This document shows positions 35,441-44,520 of a stretch of DNA of 64,000 nt, in pieces (the stretch's first letter is position 1; each line of letters starts with the position of its first letter). The stretch is from an uncultured Eubacteriales bacterium (GTDB lineage: Bacteria > Bacillota > Clostridia > Oscillospirales > Acutalibacteraceae). Both the position numbers and the translations under genes were made by a program. The stretch lies in contig CAKSHM010000005.1 in NCBI GenBank assembly GCA_934457415.1, forward strand, positions 130,865 through 194,864, in the 5' to 3' direction. The notes beneath the pieces were generated by a model. That model did no database searches. It was not told the DNA's origin and saw nothing but the letters and a program-made list of their open reading frames with translations.

Positions 35441-36118
35441 ATGGAGATAAAGCCCATAGCTTTTATAAAAACACCTTTCACGCAGAAATTCGGTATACCG
35501 CGCCAAAGCTTGAGAGCCGAATCTGCAGAAGGTACAATTTCGGTCGAATCTGAATTTTGTGACGAAAACGCTTTTTTCGGTCTCGAAAAATTTTCGCATA
35601 TATGGCTTATTTTTGATTTTTCCGAGGCTCACAGAGAAAAATGGTCTCCCACCGTCCGCCCGCCGAGGCTCGGAGGAAATAAACGGGTAGGTGTTTTTGC
35701 TACCCGTTCTCCGTTCAGACCCAATAATTTAGGTTTGACTGTCTGCAGACTTTTAAAAATATATAAGGAAAACGGTAAAATTCTATTAAAGGTAAGCGGA
35801 ATTGATCTGTTAAACGGAACTCCGATTTATGATATTAAGCCTTATATACCCTATGCCGACAGTATTCCCGAAGCTGAAGGAAGCTTTGCGGAATCGGAAA
35901 AATCCCATAAGCTTAATATTATTATAAGCGAAGAGCTCAAATCACTGATCCCGAAAAATATTATCGGTGTTGCAGCCGAATGTCTCAGCGAAGATCCGAG
36001 ACCCTCCTATCATTCAGACGGAAAAGAATATACAATGCGATTATATGATTATGATTTTACTTTTTTTGTTGAAAAAGAAAATCTTACGGTTAAAAAAATA
36101 GAAAAAATAAAGGAGTGA
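35441..36118 (+). CDS. trmO: tRNA (N6-threonylcarbamoyladenosine37-N6)-methyltransferase TrmO
   Basis: 225-residue TsaA/YaeB-family protein. N-terminal IKPIAFIKTPFTQKFGIPRQ, FSHIWLIFDF, and the diagnostic RPPRLGGNKRVGVFATRSPF followed by RPNNLGLT define TrmO, which methylates t6A37 in tRNA-Thr. Starts 2 bases after the ATPase gene and overlaps nothing of mnmA's real start. Part of a tRNA-modification run. Confidence 0.92.
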   Translation: MEIKPIAFIKTPFTQKFGIPRQSLRAESAEGTISVESEFCDENAFFGLEKFSHIWLIFDFSEAHREKWSPTVRPPRLGGNKRVGVFATRSPFRPNNLGLTVCRLLKIYKENGKILLKVSGIDLLNGTPIYDIKPYIPYADSIPEAEGSFAESEKSHKLNIIISEELKSLIPKNIIGVAAECLSEDPRPSYHSDGKEYTMRLYDYDFTFFVEKENLTVKKIEKIKE

Positions 36119-36123
36119 ATCCT

Positions 36124-37206
36124 GTGCATATGGAAAAAACTGCGCTCATTGCCATGAGCGGCGGCGTTGACAGCAGTGTTGCGGCATATTTAACGGTAAA
36201 AAGCGGTTATAAATGTATGGGAACAACCATGCGCCTTTACAGAAACGAAGATTTAGGACTCTGCAATTTTCATACATGCTGCTCACAAAAGGATATTGAT
36301 GACGCCTCCGAGGTTGCCTTTAATCTTGATATTCCGTATGAAGTGCTTGATTTCACTTTTGATTTTAAAAATAAAATTATAGATAAATTTATTTCTACTT
36401 ATGAAGCCGGCGGTACTCCGAACCCGTGTATTGACTGCAACAGGTTTATGAAATTCGATAAGCTGATGGGGTTTGCAAAGGAAAAACAACTGGATTTTGT
36501 TGTAACGGGGCATTATGCGAGAATAGATTATATTAACGGCAGATATTTGCTTAAAAAAGCCCGTGATTTATCTAAAGACCAAAGTTATGTTCTTTATTCT
36601 CTTACACAGGAGCAATTGGCACATACTCTCTTTCCGCTTGGGGATTATGAAAAATCCGAAACAAGAAAAATTGCTGAAGAAAACGGATTTGTCAATTCTA
36701 AAAAGCCTGACAGTCAGGATATATGCTTTGTTCCCGACGGCGACTATGTAAAATTTATGGAGACTTACACAGGAAAACATTACGAAAAGGGAAATTACCT
36801 CGACAAGAACGGAAATGTTATCGGAACGCATGAGGGAGCCGTTCATTATACAATAGGACAAAGAAAAGGGCTTAAAATCGCTTTGGGCGAACCTGTTTAT
36901 GTTTTCGATAAAAATATGGAAGACAATACCGTTTCAATAGGAGAAGAAAAGCTTTTATTTAAAAAGCGCCTTATTGCGGATGAAATGAATTGGATTGCTT
37001 TTGATAAGCTTACAGCCGATTTAAGGGTAAAGGCAAAAACAAGATACAGGCAAAAGGAGCAATGGGCAACCGTCTCCCCTCTTGATAACGGTGAAATCTG
37101 TCTTACCTTTGATGAGCCGCAAAGAGCAATGACAGTCGGACAGGCGGTTGTTTTATACGATGAAGATACCGTCGTAGGCGGCGGAACCATAAAAAAAGTA
37201 TTCTGA
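36124..37206 (+). CDS. mnmA: tRNA-specific 2-thiouridylase MnmA
   Basis: 360-residue MnmA makes 2-thiouridine at U34 of Lys/Glu/Gln tRNAs using sulfur from a cysteine desulfurase. PP-loop MSGGVDSS, nucleophile Cys in NPCIDCNRFMKF and the second catalytic Cys in DSQDICFVPDG are all present. GTG 36124 lies 9 bases after AAAGGAG; GTG 36115 abuts the site and ATG 36130 is too far. The sulfur donor gene two places downstream is frameshifted. Confidence 0.95.
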   Translation: MHMEKTALIAMSGGVDSSVAAYLTVKSGYKCMGTTMRLYRNEDLGLCNFHTCCSQKDIDDASEVAFNLDIPYEVLDFTFDFKNKIIDKFISTYEAGGTPNPCIDCNRFMKFDKLMGFAKEKQLDFVVTGHYARIDYINGRYLLKKARDLSKDQSYVLYSLTQEQLAHTLFPLGDYEKSETRKIAEENGFVNSKKPDSQDICFVPDGDYVKFMETYTGKHYEKGNYLDKNGNVIGTHEGAVHYTIGQRKGLKIALGEPVYVFDKNMEDNTVSIGEEKLLFKKRLIADEMNWIAFDKLTADLRVKAKTRYRQKEQWATVSPLDNGEICLTFDEPQRAMTVGQAVVLYDEDTVVGGGTIKKVF

Positions 37207-37220
37207 TTTCGGAGGAATAA

Positions 37221-37952
37221 ATGTTAAATCAGTTTTCAAGAACCGAAATGATTTTAGGCTCTGACGCTATGAAAAAATTAAATAATTCCCGCATTGCCGT
37301 GTTCGGAATCGGCGGAGTCGGAAGCTATGCCGCCGAGGCGCTTGTAAGAGCGGGAATCGGAACTTTGGATTTGATTGACGGCGATAAGGTCTGTCTTTCA
37401 AATATTAACCGTCAGCTTTTTGCAACGCATTTAACTCTTGATCTTTACAAAACAGACGCAGCCGTTAAAAGACTTTCGGAAATAAATCCCGATGTCAGAA
37501 TAAATGCCTTTAACTGTTATTATAATTCCGAAAATGCCGAACAGTTTATCTTTTCGGATTACGATTATATCATAGACGCGATAGATATAGTTTCCTCAAA
37601 GCTTTTACTTGCAGAAAAAGCATATAATTCAAGCGTCCCTATAATCAGCTCTATGGGTGCGGGAAACAAACTCAATCCGACTGCTTTTGAAGTAACCGAT
37701 ATTTATAAAACCTCGGTTTGTCCTCTTGCAAAGGTTATGAGAACTGAGCTGAAAAAAAGAAAAATCAAAAAGCTTAAGGTGGTTTATTCAAAAGAACTTC
37801 CGTTAAAGCCTGAAGAAAGTGAAGAAAAAAGCGAAAACCGCAGGCAAATTCCCGGAAGCGTTTCTTTCGTACCTCCCGTTGTAGGTCTTATTATAGCAGG
37901 CGAGGTTATTAAGGACTTAACCGATATCAGAGGAAAAGGATTTGGAGCATGA
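37221..37952 (+). CDS. tcdA: tRNA threonylcarbamoyladenosine dehydratase TcdA
   Basis: 243-residue E1-like (ThiF/MoeB superfamily) ATPase that cyclises t6A37 to ct6A. ATP-binding GIGGVGSYAAEALVRAGIG, DGDKVCLSNINRQL, and IDAIDIVSSKLLL. In E. coli TcdA works with the CsdA/CsdE sulfur system; here a cysteine desulfurase gene overlaps its stop by 4 bases. Both TrmO and TcdA act on the t6A base, so the operon has two late t6A modifiers. Confidence 0.92.
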   Translation: MLNQFSRTEMILGSDAMKKLNNSRIAVFGIGGVGSYAAEALVRAGIGTLDLIDGDKVCLSNINRQLFATHLTLDLYKTDAAVKRLSEINPDVRINAFNCYYNSENAEQFIFSDYDYIIDAIDIVSSKLLLAEKAYNSSVPIISSMGAGNKLNPTAFEVTDIYKTSVCPLAKVMRTELKKRKIKKLKVVYSKELPLKPEESEEKSENRRQIPGSVSFVPPVVGLIIAGEVIKDLTDIRGKGFGA

Positions 37953-39084
37953 TATATCTTGATTATTCGGCAAATACACCTGCCGATGAAAGTGTTCTTG
38001 AAGCGTTTATAAAAACCGAACGCGAATTTATTTCAAACCCGAATTCAAATCATGAGGGCGGAATAAAAGCGCGCGAAAAAATGTCTTGCACGGTTGAAAA
38101 ACGGCAGAATTACTTAATGTTTTACCCTCCGAAATCATTTTTACTTCCGGAGCAAGCGAATCAAATAATACCGCAATCAATGGAATTGCAAAGGCGGCAA
38201 GGCATATCGGGAAACATATTATAACCTCTCCTCTCGAACATTCTTCCGTAAGCGGAAGTCTGACTTATCTTCAGGAGAACGGTTATGAAATTGATGTTTT
38301 AAAAATCAATTCGGACGGTAAAATTGATTTAAACTGTTTAAAAGAATTACTCAATAAAAACACCGTTCTTTTGGCAATTACGGCTGTTGACAGTGAGCTT
38401 GGCGTTATTCAGCCTATTGATGAAATAGAAGAAATCTTAAAGGATTTTCCCGATTGCAGACTTCATGTTGACGCGACGCAGGCAATAGGTAAAATAAAAT
38501 TCAGCTTTGACGGGATTGATACTGCAGCTTTTGCGCCCCATAAATTTTACGGCCTGAACGGCGTAGGAGTCCTTTATAAAAAGAACAAGCTTGTTTTAGA
38601 GCCTTTAATTCACGGAGGTAAAAGCACTACTGTTTACAGAAGCGGCACCCCTGCCCTGTCTCTTGCGGTTTCCGCCGAAACGGCGCTAAATCTCGCTATT
38701 AAGAATTTCGATAAAAGATTTGAAAAAGTTCAAAAGCTAAATAACGATTTAAGAGAGTTCTTTTCGGGATTTGACTGCGTTACCATAAACAGCCCAAAAG
38801 ATGCCGTACCTCATATTCTTAATATCAGTGTAAACGGTGTTAAAGCTACGGTAGTCCAGAGATTTTTGAGTGAAAAAGGCGTTTATGTTTCTGTTAAATC
38901 CGCATGTTCTTCGGACGGTACACCGTCAAGGGCGGTATATGAAATAAGCAGGAGCCGAAAAAATGCGCTTTCCTCTTGGAGAATAAGCTTAAGCCACTTG
39001 ACAACAGATGAAGAACTATCGGAATTTAAACAGATATTCAAAAACTGTATTGATGAAATTTTTAAAAAAACGGAGAAAAAATGA
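37949..39084 (+). pseudogene. Cysteine desulfurase (NifS/IscS-like) with a -1 frameshift
   Basis: Class V PLP-dependent desulfurase broken into two frames. The first part (MIYLDYSANTPADESVLEAF ... GGIKAREKM) ends its true homology at VEK near 38100. The second frame then continues TAELLNVLPSEIIFTSGASE and runs to 39084, with PLP-Lys in APHKFYG and active Cys in VKSACSSDG. Adding one A to the A5 run at 38097-38101 restores an intact 378-residue enzyme. Either a real mutation, homopolymer slippage, or a sequencing error. As MnmA's likely sulfur donor the loss would matter. ATG overlaps the tcdA stop; the stop overlaps ttcA. Confidence 0.88.
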
Positions 39085-39926
39085 AAAGACAGCTTGAGGT
39101 TTATCAGAATATCGAAAGAAGTATTCAGAAAAAATTCAGAAAAACAATATGGAACCCATTTATTACCGCAATAAAACGTTACAATTTAATAGAGAGCGGA
39201 GATAAAATAGCAGTTTGTATCTCAGGCGGAAAAGATTCAATGCTTATGGCAAAACTCATGCAGATGTTAAAAAGGCACAGCGAGGTTCCTTTTGAGCTTG
39301 TGTTTTTGGTTATGGACCCGGGGTATAACGAAATTAACAGAGCAAAAATCGAAAGCAATGCCAAGCTTTTGAATATTCCGATAACTGTTTTCGAAACAAA
39401 TATATTCGATATTGCAAACAGCACCGACGAATCTCCCTGCTATCTCTGCGCCAAAATGCGAAGAGGTCATTTATACGCGAAAGCTAAGGAGTTAGGGTGC
39501 AATAAAATAGCTTTGGGTCATCATTTCAGCGATGTGATTGAAACAACGCTTATCGGCATGTTCTACGGCTCTCAGCTTCAGGCTATGCCCCCTAAGCTTC
39601 ACAGCAAGAACTTTGAGGGCATGGAGCTTATTCGCCCGATGTACTGTATACATGAGGAAGATATTATTGCTTTTAAGCGCTACAACGAGCTTGAATTCAT
39701 TCAGTGTGCCTGCCGTTTTACCGAAAACTGCACCATGTGCGACAACGGCGGAGGCGGTTCAAAAAGACAGGAAATCAAAAATCTTATTAAAAAGCTCAAA
39801 AAAGACAATCCCTATCTTGAGATAAGCATATTCAACAGCATTCATTCCGTTTGCTTAGATACTATGGTAGGATATAAAACAGGCGGAAAAGAATATAATT
39901 TTAACGATATTTATAAAAACAGATAA
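39081..39926 (+). CDS. ttcA: TtcA-family tRNA 2-thiocytidine synthetase-like protein
   Basis: 281-residue PP-loop ATPase. SGGKDSM P-loop near 50-56, CxxC in SPCYLCAKMRRG, GHHFSDVIETTL, and a later Cys pair in CRFTENCTMCDNGG. TtcA puts sulfur on C32 of certain tRNAs using an Fe-S cluster. Some relatives are annotated only as ATP-binding TtcA-like. ATGA overlap with the desulfurase gene; last in the modification operon, followed by a strong terminator. Confidence 0.85.
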   Translation: MKRQLEVYQNIERSIQKKFRKTIWNPFITAIKRYNLIESGDKIAVCISGGKDSMLMAKLMQMLKRHSEVPFELVFLVMDPGYNEINRAKIESNAKLLNIPITVFETNIFDIANSTDESPCYLCAKMRRGHLYAKAKELGCNKIALGHHFSDVIETTLIGMFYGSQLQAMPPKLHSKNFEGMELIRPMYCIHEEDIIAFKRYNELEFIQCACRFTENCTMCDNGGGGSKRQEIKNLIKKLKKDNPYLEISIFNSIHSVCLDTMVGYKTGGKEYNFNDIYKNR

Positions 39927-39927
39927 T

Positions 39928-39967
39928 AAAAAAACTTCGTTTCATTTTTTTGAAACGAAGTTTTTTT
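39928..39967. terminator. Bidirectional terminator after ttcA
   Basis: Perfect 17-bp stem (39928-39944 with 39951-39967), T6 loop, A7 and T7 tails; serves ttcA and the convergent hydrogenase gene. Confidence 0.92.
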
Positions 39968-39975
39968 AAACATAT

Positions 39976-41400
39976 TTATTTTAAAACGGAAATTGCGTCG
40001 CTTATGGTTTTTTCGAGAGCTTCCTTTCCGTATTTATCTACCTCTGCTTTGTTTTTTTCGCCGTGTGTAAGACAGCCGGCTCCGCCAATACAGCCTCCTA
40101 CGCAAGCCATGCCTTCAATAAAGTTGGCATCAAGAAGATTTTTGCTTTTCTTCAAAAGAGCAACTCTGCAAGCTTCTATTCCGTCACAGGAGCAAGCTTT
40201 AAGCTCAAAGTTCTCAACTCCATGCTCTTTCAATCCCTCGGCTACTGCGTCGGAAAGGCCGCCGCAGCGGGCAAATATTCTTCCGAAATAAGAAGCATTG
40301 TCAAGGGATCCCTCTTCAAGTGAAGTAATGTCAAGATCTCTGCTGTCAAAAAGCGCCTGAAGCTCTTCAAATGTCATAGCTACATCAACATAGGGCTTAA
40401 CGCTTTCCTTTTTTACTTCTGCCTTCTTTGCGGTGCAGGGTCCGATGAAAATAACCTTACAGGGTGCTTCATGCTCCTTTATATATTTTGCGATTTCAGC
40501 CATAGGCGACAAATTATGGGAAACGTAGTGCTTTAAATCAGGAAACGATTTTTCAATATAACTTACAAATGCGGGACAGCATGAACTTGTTAAAAATCCT
40601 TTTTGAGCAAGCTCCATACATTCCTTGTCCGCAACCATATCGGCACCCAATGCCGCTTCGACAACGGTATGAAAGCCTAACTGCTTTAAGCCTGTTATTA
40701 CCTGTCCCAGCTTTGCGTAATTGAACTGGCTTGAAATTGAAGGGGCAACTACCGCAAAAACCTTATATTCTGAATTGTTTTTGCTCTTTTTAAGTATATC
40801 AATCGCGTCAAGAATGTAGGATTTATCGCTTATAGCGCCGAAAGGACACTGATAAACACATGCGCCGCAGGAAATACATTTTGAATTATCAATTGCGGCG
40901 GCTTTGTTCTCGTTCATGGTTATCGCCTTGATTTTGCAGGCGTTTTCACACGGTCTGCGGCGGCTGATTATAGCAGTATACGGACAAACTCTTGAACATG
41001 CTCCGCATTCCTTGCATTTTGATTTATCAATGTGAGCAACATGATTTTCGTCAAATGTTATTGCACCGAAACGGCATGCGTCCTCACATCTGTGCGCAAG
41101 GCAGCCTCTGCATGCGTTAGTAACCTCATATCCGCCCATGGGACATTCGTCACAAGCGGTTTCGATAACCTCAATAACATTATGATTATCAGCATTTCCG
41201 CCCATCGCAAGCCTTACCCTGTCGCTGAGTATTGCTCTTTCCTTATAAACACAGCAACGCATAGTAGGAGTATTCCCCGGAACTATTATTTTCGGAATAT
41301 CAAGAATATTTTCAAGCAGAGTATCATTCCATGCAAGTCTTGCAACCTCCCTTAAAACCTTATATTTAAGATGCTGCACTTTTGTATCAAATTTATGCAT
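39976..41400 (-). CDS. [FeFe] hydrogenase, group B-like, with N-terminal ferredoxin modules
   Basis: 474 residues. The N-terminal half carries many cysteines: ETACDECP, CRGCLAHRCEDAC (97-109), CKECGACSRVCP (129-139), CENAC and CISCGACVYQCP (175-185), so two or more [4Fe-4S] clusters. The H-cluster domain has L1 TSSCCP (271-276), L2 GPCTAKKAE (320-328) and L3 MACVGGC (431-437); all four cluster ligands and the proton-relay Cys274 are present. These motif forms point to group B (monomeric, common in gut Clostridia). Likely makes or uses H2 with ferredoxin; its physiological role is uncertain. Maturases hydEFG are not in this window. Confidence 0.85.
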   Translation of the reverse strand: MHKFDTKVQHLKYKVLREVARLAWNDTLLENILDIPKIIVPGNTPTMRCCVYKERAILSDRVRLAMGGNADNHNVIEVIETACDECPMGGYEVTNACRGCLAHRCEDACRFGAITFDENHVAHIDKSKCKECGACSRVCPYTAIISRRRPCENACKIKAITMNENKAAAIDNSKCISCGACVYQCPFGAISDKSYILDAIDILKKSKNNSEYKVFAVVAPSISSQFNYAKLGQVITGLKQLGFHTVVEAALGADMVADKECMELAQKGFLTSSCCPAFVSYIEKSFPDLKHYVSHNLSPMAEIAKYIKEHEAPCKVIFIGPCTAKKAEVKKESVKPYVDVAMTFEELQALFDSRDLDITSLEEGSLDNASYFGRIFARCGGLSDAVAEGLKEHGVENFELKACSCDGIEACRVALLKKSKNLLDANFIEGMACVGGCIGGAGCLTHGEKNKAEVDKYGKEALEKTISDAISVLK

Positions 41401-41412
41401 CGTTTTTCTCCT

Positions 41413-42585
41413 TTAAAAATAACTTACTTTAATTCGCTTGCCCATTTTTCTAAGACAGTCGGACAATTCTTCAACAAGGTTCATTTTGATATTGAAATTG
41501 ATTGGCAAATCCGGATTCTGATGCGCCGGATTAACTGCTCTGCCGACAAAGAAATTTATATCGGTTGCTTCTTCAAAAAGAAGCCTGCAAATAAGCGACG
41601 CTCCGTCACGGCTGAAGCTCCAATGCTCATAAAGTTCATTTTTATCTAATGCATCCTTTGCATATTCAATGACTTTATTTATCGTTATAACTCCCTCGGT
41701 CACCAAATCAACACCCTCAATCTCCGCTATGGGCGGAACATCGCTTTTTTCAAAATTAAGAGATGTTTTAACGGTTTGGCCCAAATATTTAGCGGCAATT
41801 TTTGAGGTCGTTCCTCCACAGACAATATGCTTTCCCTCTTTTGAAAAGAAAAGAGACATCATTCTGTCGCAGTCATCAGGATTTCTCGGAGGACCGAAAA
41901 GAATATTCATCGGCTCGCGCTTTCTTATTTTTATAACGCATGCTGTCGCGTCGTCTCCGGGGTGATATCCGTATTGCTTATTACATTCGTCTATAAGCAT
42001 TGTTGAAAGAGTTTTTGCGGTATACCCGACATCGGCTATTGACAGCATAAACTGTGCTATATCTTCCCTTTTCCAGCCGAAATTAAATGCTATTCCTATT
42101 CCGGCATGAGGACAGCCGTCGCTCATGGCGATAAAAACATCACCTTCGGTAAGACTGATTTCGGATTTATAGATCGTCTTCCCGCCTATACTTAACTCTG
42201 TTTTCGGATAATCGTAAATCTCGCTGTTTCTTATAATAATAACCTGCGGATTATCATACTGAATGATTTCTGCATACGAATTATTTATTAAATGAATAAT
42301 TGTAAAGGTTGAATACGCAACTCCTCTTACCGAGCATATAGGTAAGGTTGCGGCAATGGTTGAAACGCAGTCCTCAAGCGGAAGTCCCTCGGCAATCATA
42401 GTTGAAATAATTTTTGAAGTGAGCGTTGAAAGGATGCTCGCTTTAACGCCGCTTCCCAAACCGTCCGCCAAAACGATAACCGTTGAATTCTCGTTTTGCT
42501 CAATAATATCAACATGATCGCCGCATAGCTGTTCGCCCTCATGATTTATACTTTTCCAGCCGATATCAGCACAAAGGTTATTCAT
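41413..42585 (-). CDS. SpoIIE-type PP2C serine/threonine phosphatase
   Basis: 390 residues; the first ~230 form a SpoIIE/PP2C phosphatase with metal-binding Asp41 in VLADGLGSG, a second acidic turn in AMSDGCPHAG and GDDATACV. It has no membrane segments, unlike SpoIIE itself. The remaining ~160 residues (FGPPRNPDDCDRMMSLFFSK onward, with GGTTSKIAAKYLG) form a C-terminal domain I cannot name. Its ATG overlaps the hydS stop by 8 bases, strong coupling. Inferred to be the output of the hydrogenase-like sensor. Confidence 0.85.
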   Translation of the reverse strand: MNNLCADIGWKSINHEGEQLCGDHVDIIEQNENSTVIVLADGLGSGVKASILSTLTSKIISTMIAEGLPLEDCVSTIAATLPICSVRGVAYSTFTIIHLINNSYAEIIQYDNPQVIIIRNSEIYDYPKTELSIGGKTIYKSEISLTEGDVFIAMSDGCPHAGIGIAFNFGWKREDIAQFMLSIADVGYTAKTLSTMLIDECNKQYGYHPGDDATACVIKIRKREPMNILFGPPRNPDDCDRMMSLFFSKEGKHIVCGGTTSKIAAKYLGQTVKTSLNFEKSDVPPIAEIEGVDLVTEGVITINKVIEYAKDALDKNELYEHWSFSRDGASLICRLLFEEATDINFFVGRAVNPAHQNPDLPINFNIKMNLVEELSDCLRKMGKRIKVSYF

Positions 42586-44251
42586 CGCTGATCGACTCCT
42601 TTAATTTTGTTAACGCAATTTTTGTTTCGGCAGCAGTTTCTCCGAGCAAGGAAGCAATTTCCTGAACAATACGCATCTGCTTGTCTACAACCTTATCGGC
42701 AATTTCAACCGTTTGCTTACTTATGCTTTCTTTCTTTTCCCGCTGAATTTCCTCATCTGTAACATCGCGGAGAATACATACAAGAAGTCTGTATTCCTTA
42801 TCATAAAGAACAGTTTCCTCAACATATTTTTCATATTCCGCAAGATATACCCTTTTGTTATAAATATTTCTGTTTTTGCTCAAAACCGAAAGGAAATCGG
42901 ACGGGTCCATAATTCTTACTACCTGATCGCCTAAGACATCGGATTCATAGCGGATATTAAGAATTTTAAGAGCTGATTTATTGATTTGCTGCACCTCAAG
43001 CTTTTCGTTTAAAACTATAAGACCGTTAGGAGTATTTCTGACAATCGTATCTGAAAAGCTTTCCGCCTTTTCCTTAAGAAAAGGAAGGCACATTGATACC
43101 TCTGCCTTGCCCTGACAAATTGCAATTGCCTTTTCACGGCAGGTATTATAACCGCAGGAACCGCAGTTAAGCTCGTCGGACGGCTTAACCTTTCCCATCT
43201 GCTTTAATGCTTCGGTGATTTCGCTTTCGGACGGCATCTGTAGCTTATGATTTATTTTTTCAAAAACTTTAACAAGCTCATCGGGCTCAGGCTGTGAAAC
43301 GGGAAAATCGTTTTTCCCCGCAAAATTGAATATAGCAGAATAATCCTTTACGGGAGATCGATGAAATTTTTCCATAACCGGTCCGCCGATACAGCTACCT
43401 GTGCAAGCCGACATTTCTATAAAGCATTTATGGATGTTTCCGTTATGAATATCCTTAAGGGCGGATATGCAGTTATCAACACCGTCAACAGCCATATATG
43501 TATAACCCGAGGATTTTGTATCCATGGTTTTTAAAATACCGCCTGTGGTAGGAAAAAAACGCTCTATTCCGCCGTCTTCAGTATCTTCGGCAGGCTCAAA
43601 AGAAATATTTTCTTCTTTAAGCCACTCGGTAAGCTCATCAAAAGTAAGAACTGCGTCGACAATTCCGTCATAATGAGAAGCTTCATCCTTTTTAGCTACA
43701 CAAGGACCGATAAAAACTGTTTTTGCATTCGGAATTCTCGTTTTGATATCGGTGCAATGCGCCTGCATAGGAGATAAAACATCTGCCAGAAAACCAAGCT
43801 CATCGGGAAAATATTTCTGAATAAGCAGATTTACGGAATGGCAGCATGAAGAAATGATAATATCCCTGTTTTTTTCATTTATCATTCTTTCATATTCACG
43901 TTTTACGAGAGTTGCGCCTATTGCCGTTTCTTCGACATCAAAAAATCCGAGCTTTTTAAGTGCGGCTCTCATGGAAGCTATACCAATACCCTCATAATTT
44001 GCAGCAAATGACGGAGCGAGACTTACTATTACAGGCTCTCCCGACTGAAGTAAAACCTTGACTTTTTCTGTTTCACTTACGATCTGCTTCGCATTCTGAG
44101 GACATACTACGAAGCACTGACCGCACAAAATACATTCATTCCCTATAATATAGGCTTGATTTCCGGAAAAACGAATTGATTTTACGGGACAGTGTCTGAT
44201 ACATTTATAGCAATTTTTGCAATTCGATTTTTTCAGAGTCAGGCAATCCAT
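42578..44251 (-). CDS. hydS: PAS-containing sensory [FeFe] hydrogenase (HydS, group C-like)
   Basis: 557 residues. Two [4Fe-4S] motifs (C11-C21, C40-C50), then an H-cluster domain: L1 SSCCH (134-138), L2 GPCVAKKDE (182-190) and L3 MSACTGSC (280-287). A four-Cys Fe-S domain (C363, C366, C371, C388) follows, then a PAS domain (about 400-500) and a terminal helix. This order is that of HydS, a hydrogenase-derived H2/redox sensor. All cluster ligands are kept, but Pro after the CC pair is His, and positions that are Met in catalytic enzymes are Gly181-182 and Ser281. Activity should be slow or sensory. Overlaps the phosphatase gene. Confidence 0.85.
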   Translation of the reverse strand: MDCLTLKKSNCKNCYKCIRHCPVKSIRFSGNQAYIIGNECILCGQCFVVCPQNAKQIVSETEKVKVLLQSGEPVIVSLAPSFAANYEGIGIASMRAALKKLGFFDVEETAIGATLVKREYERMINEKNRDIIISSCCHSVNLLIQKYFPDELGFLADVLSPMQAHCTDIKTRIPNAKTVFIGPCVAKKDEASHYDGIVDAVLTFDELTEWLKEENISFEPAEDTEDGGIERFFPTTGGILKTMDTKSSGYTYMAVDGVDNCISALKDIHNGNIHKCFIEMSACTGSCIGGPVMEKFHRSPVKDYSAIFNFAGKNDFPVSQPEPDELVKVFEKINHKLQMPSESEITEALKQMGKVKPSDELNCGSCGYNTCREKAIAICQGKAEVSMCLPFLKEKAESFSDTIVRNTPNGLIVLNEKLEVQQINKSALKILNIRYESDVLGDQVVRIMDPSDFLSVLSKNRNIYNKRVYLAEYEKYVEETVLYDKEYRLLVCILRDVTDEEIQREKKESISKQTVEIADKVVDKQMRIVQEIASLLGETAAETKIALTKLKESISDE

Positions 44252-44256
44252 TTATT

Positions 44257-44517
44257 TCAATTCCTTTCTTCAGAAATGTTTTTTAAAATTTTTTCTTCAA
44301 AAAATTCATCAAATTTTTCGGGAGTCAAACCGGTATAAACCTCATCGTCAACGGTAACGGTAACACCCTCGCGGTTACATCTTCCGGTACAGAAGCTGCC
44401 GGCTAAAGTTATTTCATTCTCAAGACCGTTTTTTTCGATTGCTTTCTGAAACAGTTCGACAATTTTTTCAGAGCCTTTTATATGGCATGCCGATCCGACG
44501 CAGATCTGAATTATCAT
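44257..44517 (-). CDS. Thioredoxin-like [2Fe-2S] ferredoxin (copy 2)
   Basis: 86 residues with C6, C11, C43 and C47 (CxxxxC ... CxxxC), the NuoE/HydC-type [2Fe-2S] thioredoxin-like fold. It closely resembles the next upstream gene: CVGSACHIKGS versus CIGSSCHIKGS, and FCTGRC versus FCMGKC at the same positions, so they arose by duplication. ATG 44517 is preferred over TTG 44520. It lies 5 bases before hydS and probably passes electrons to or from the hydrogenases. Confidence 0.85.
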   Translation of the reverse strand: MIIQICVGSACHIKGSEKIVELFQKAIEKNGLENEITLAGSFCTGRCNREGVTVTVDDEVYTGLTPEKFDEFFEEKILKNISEERN

Positions 44518-44520
44518 CAA

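Noticed and set aside
38371..39084. Separate short aminotransferase gene starting at the internal ATG
   Set aside because: The same frame carries desulfurase homology back to 38100 and the upstream frame holds the N-terminus, so it is one frameshifted gene.
41413..42585. SpoIIE proper
   Set aside because: It has no ten-TM N-terminal region and sits in a hydrogenase cluster, so it is called a SpoIIE-type phosphatase only.
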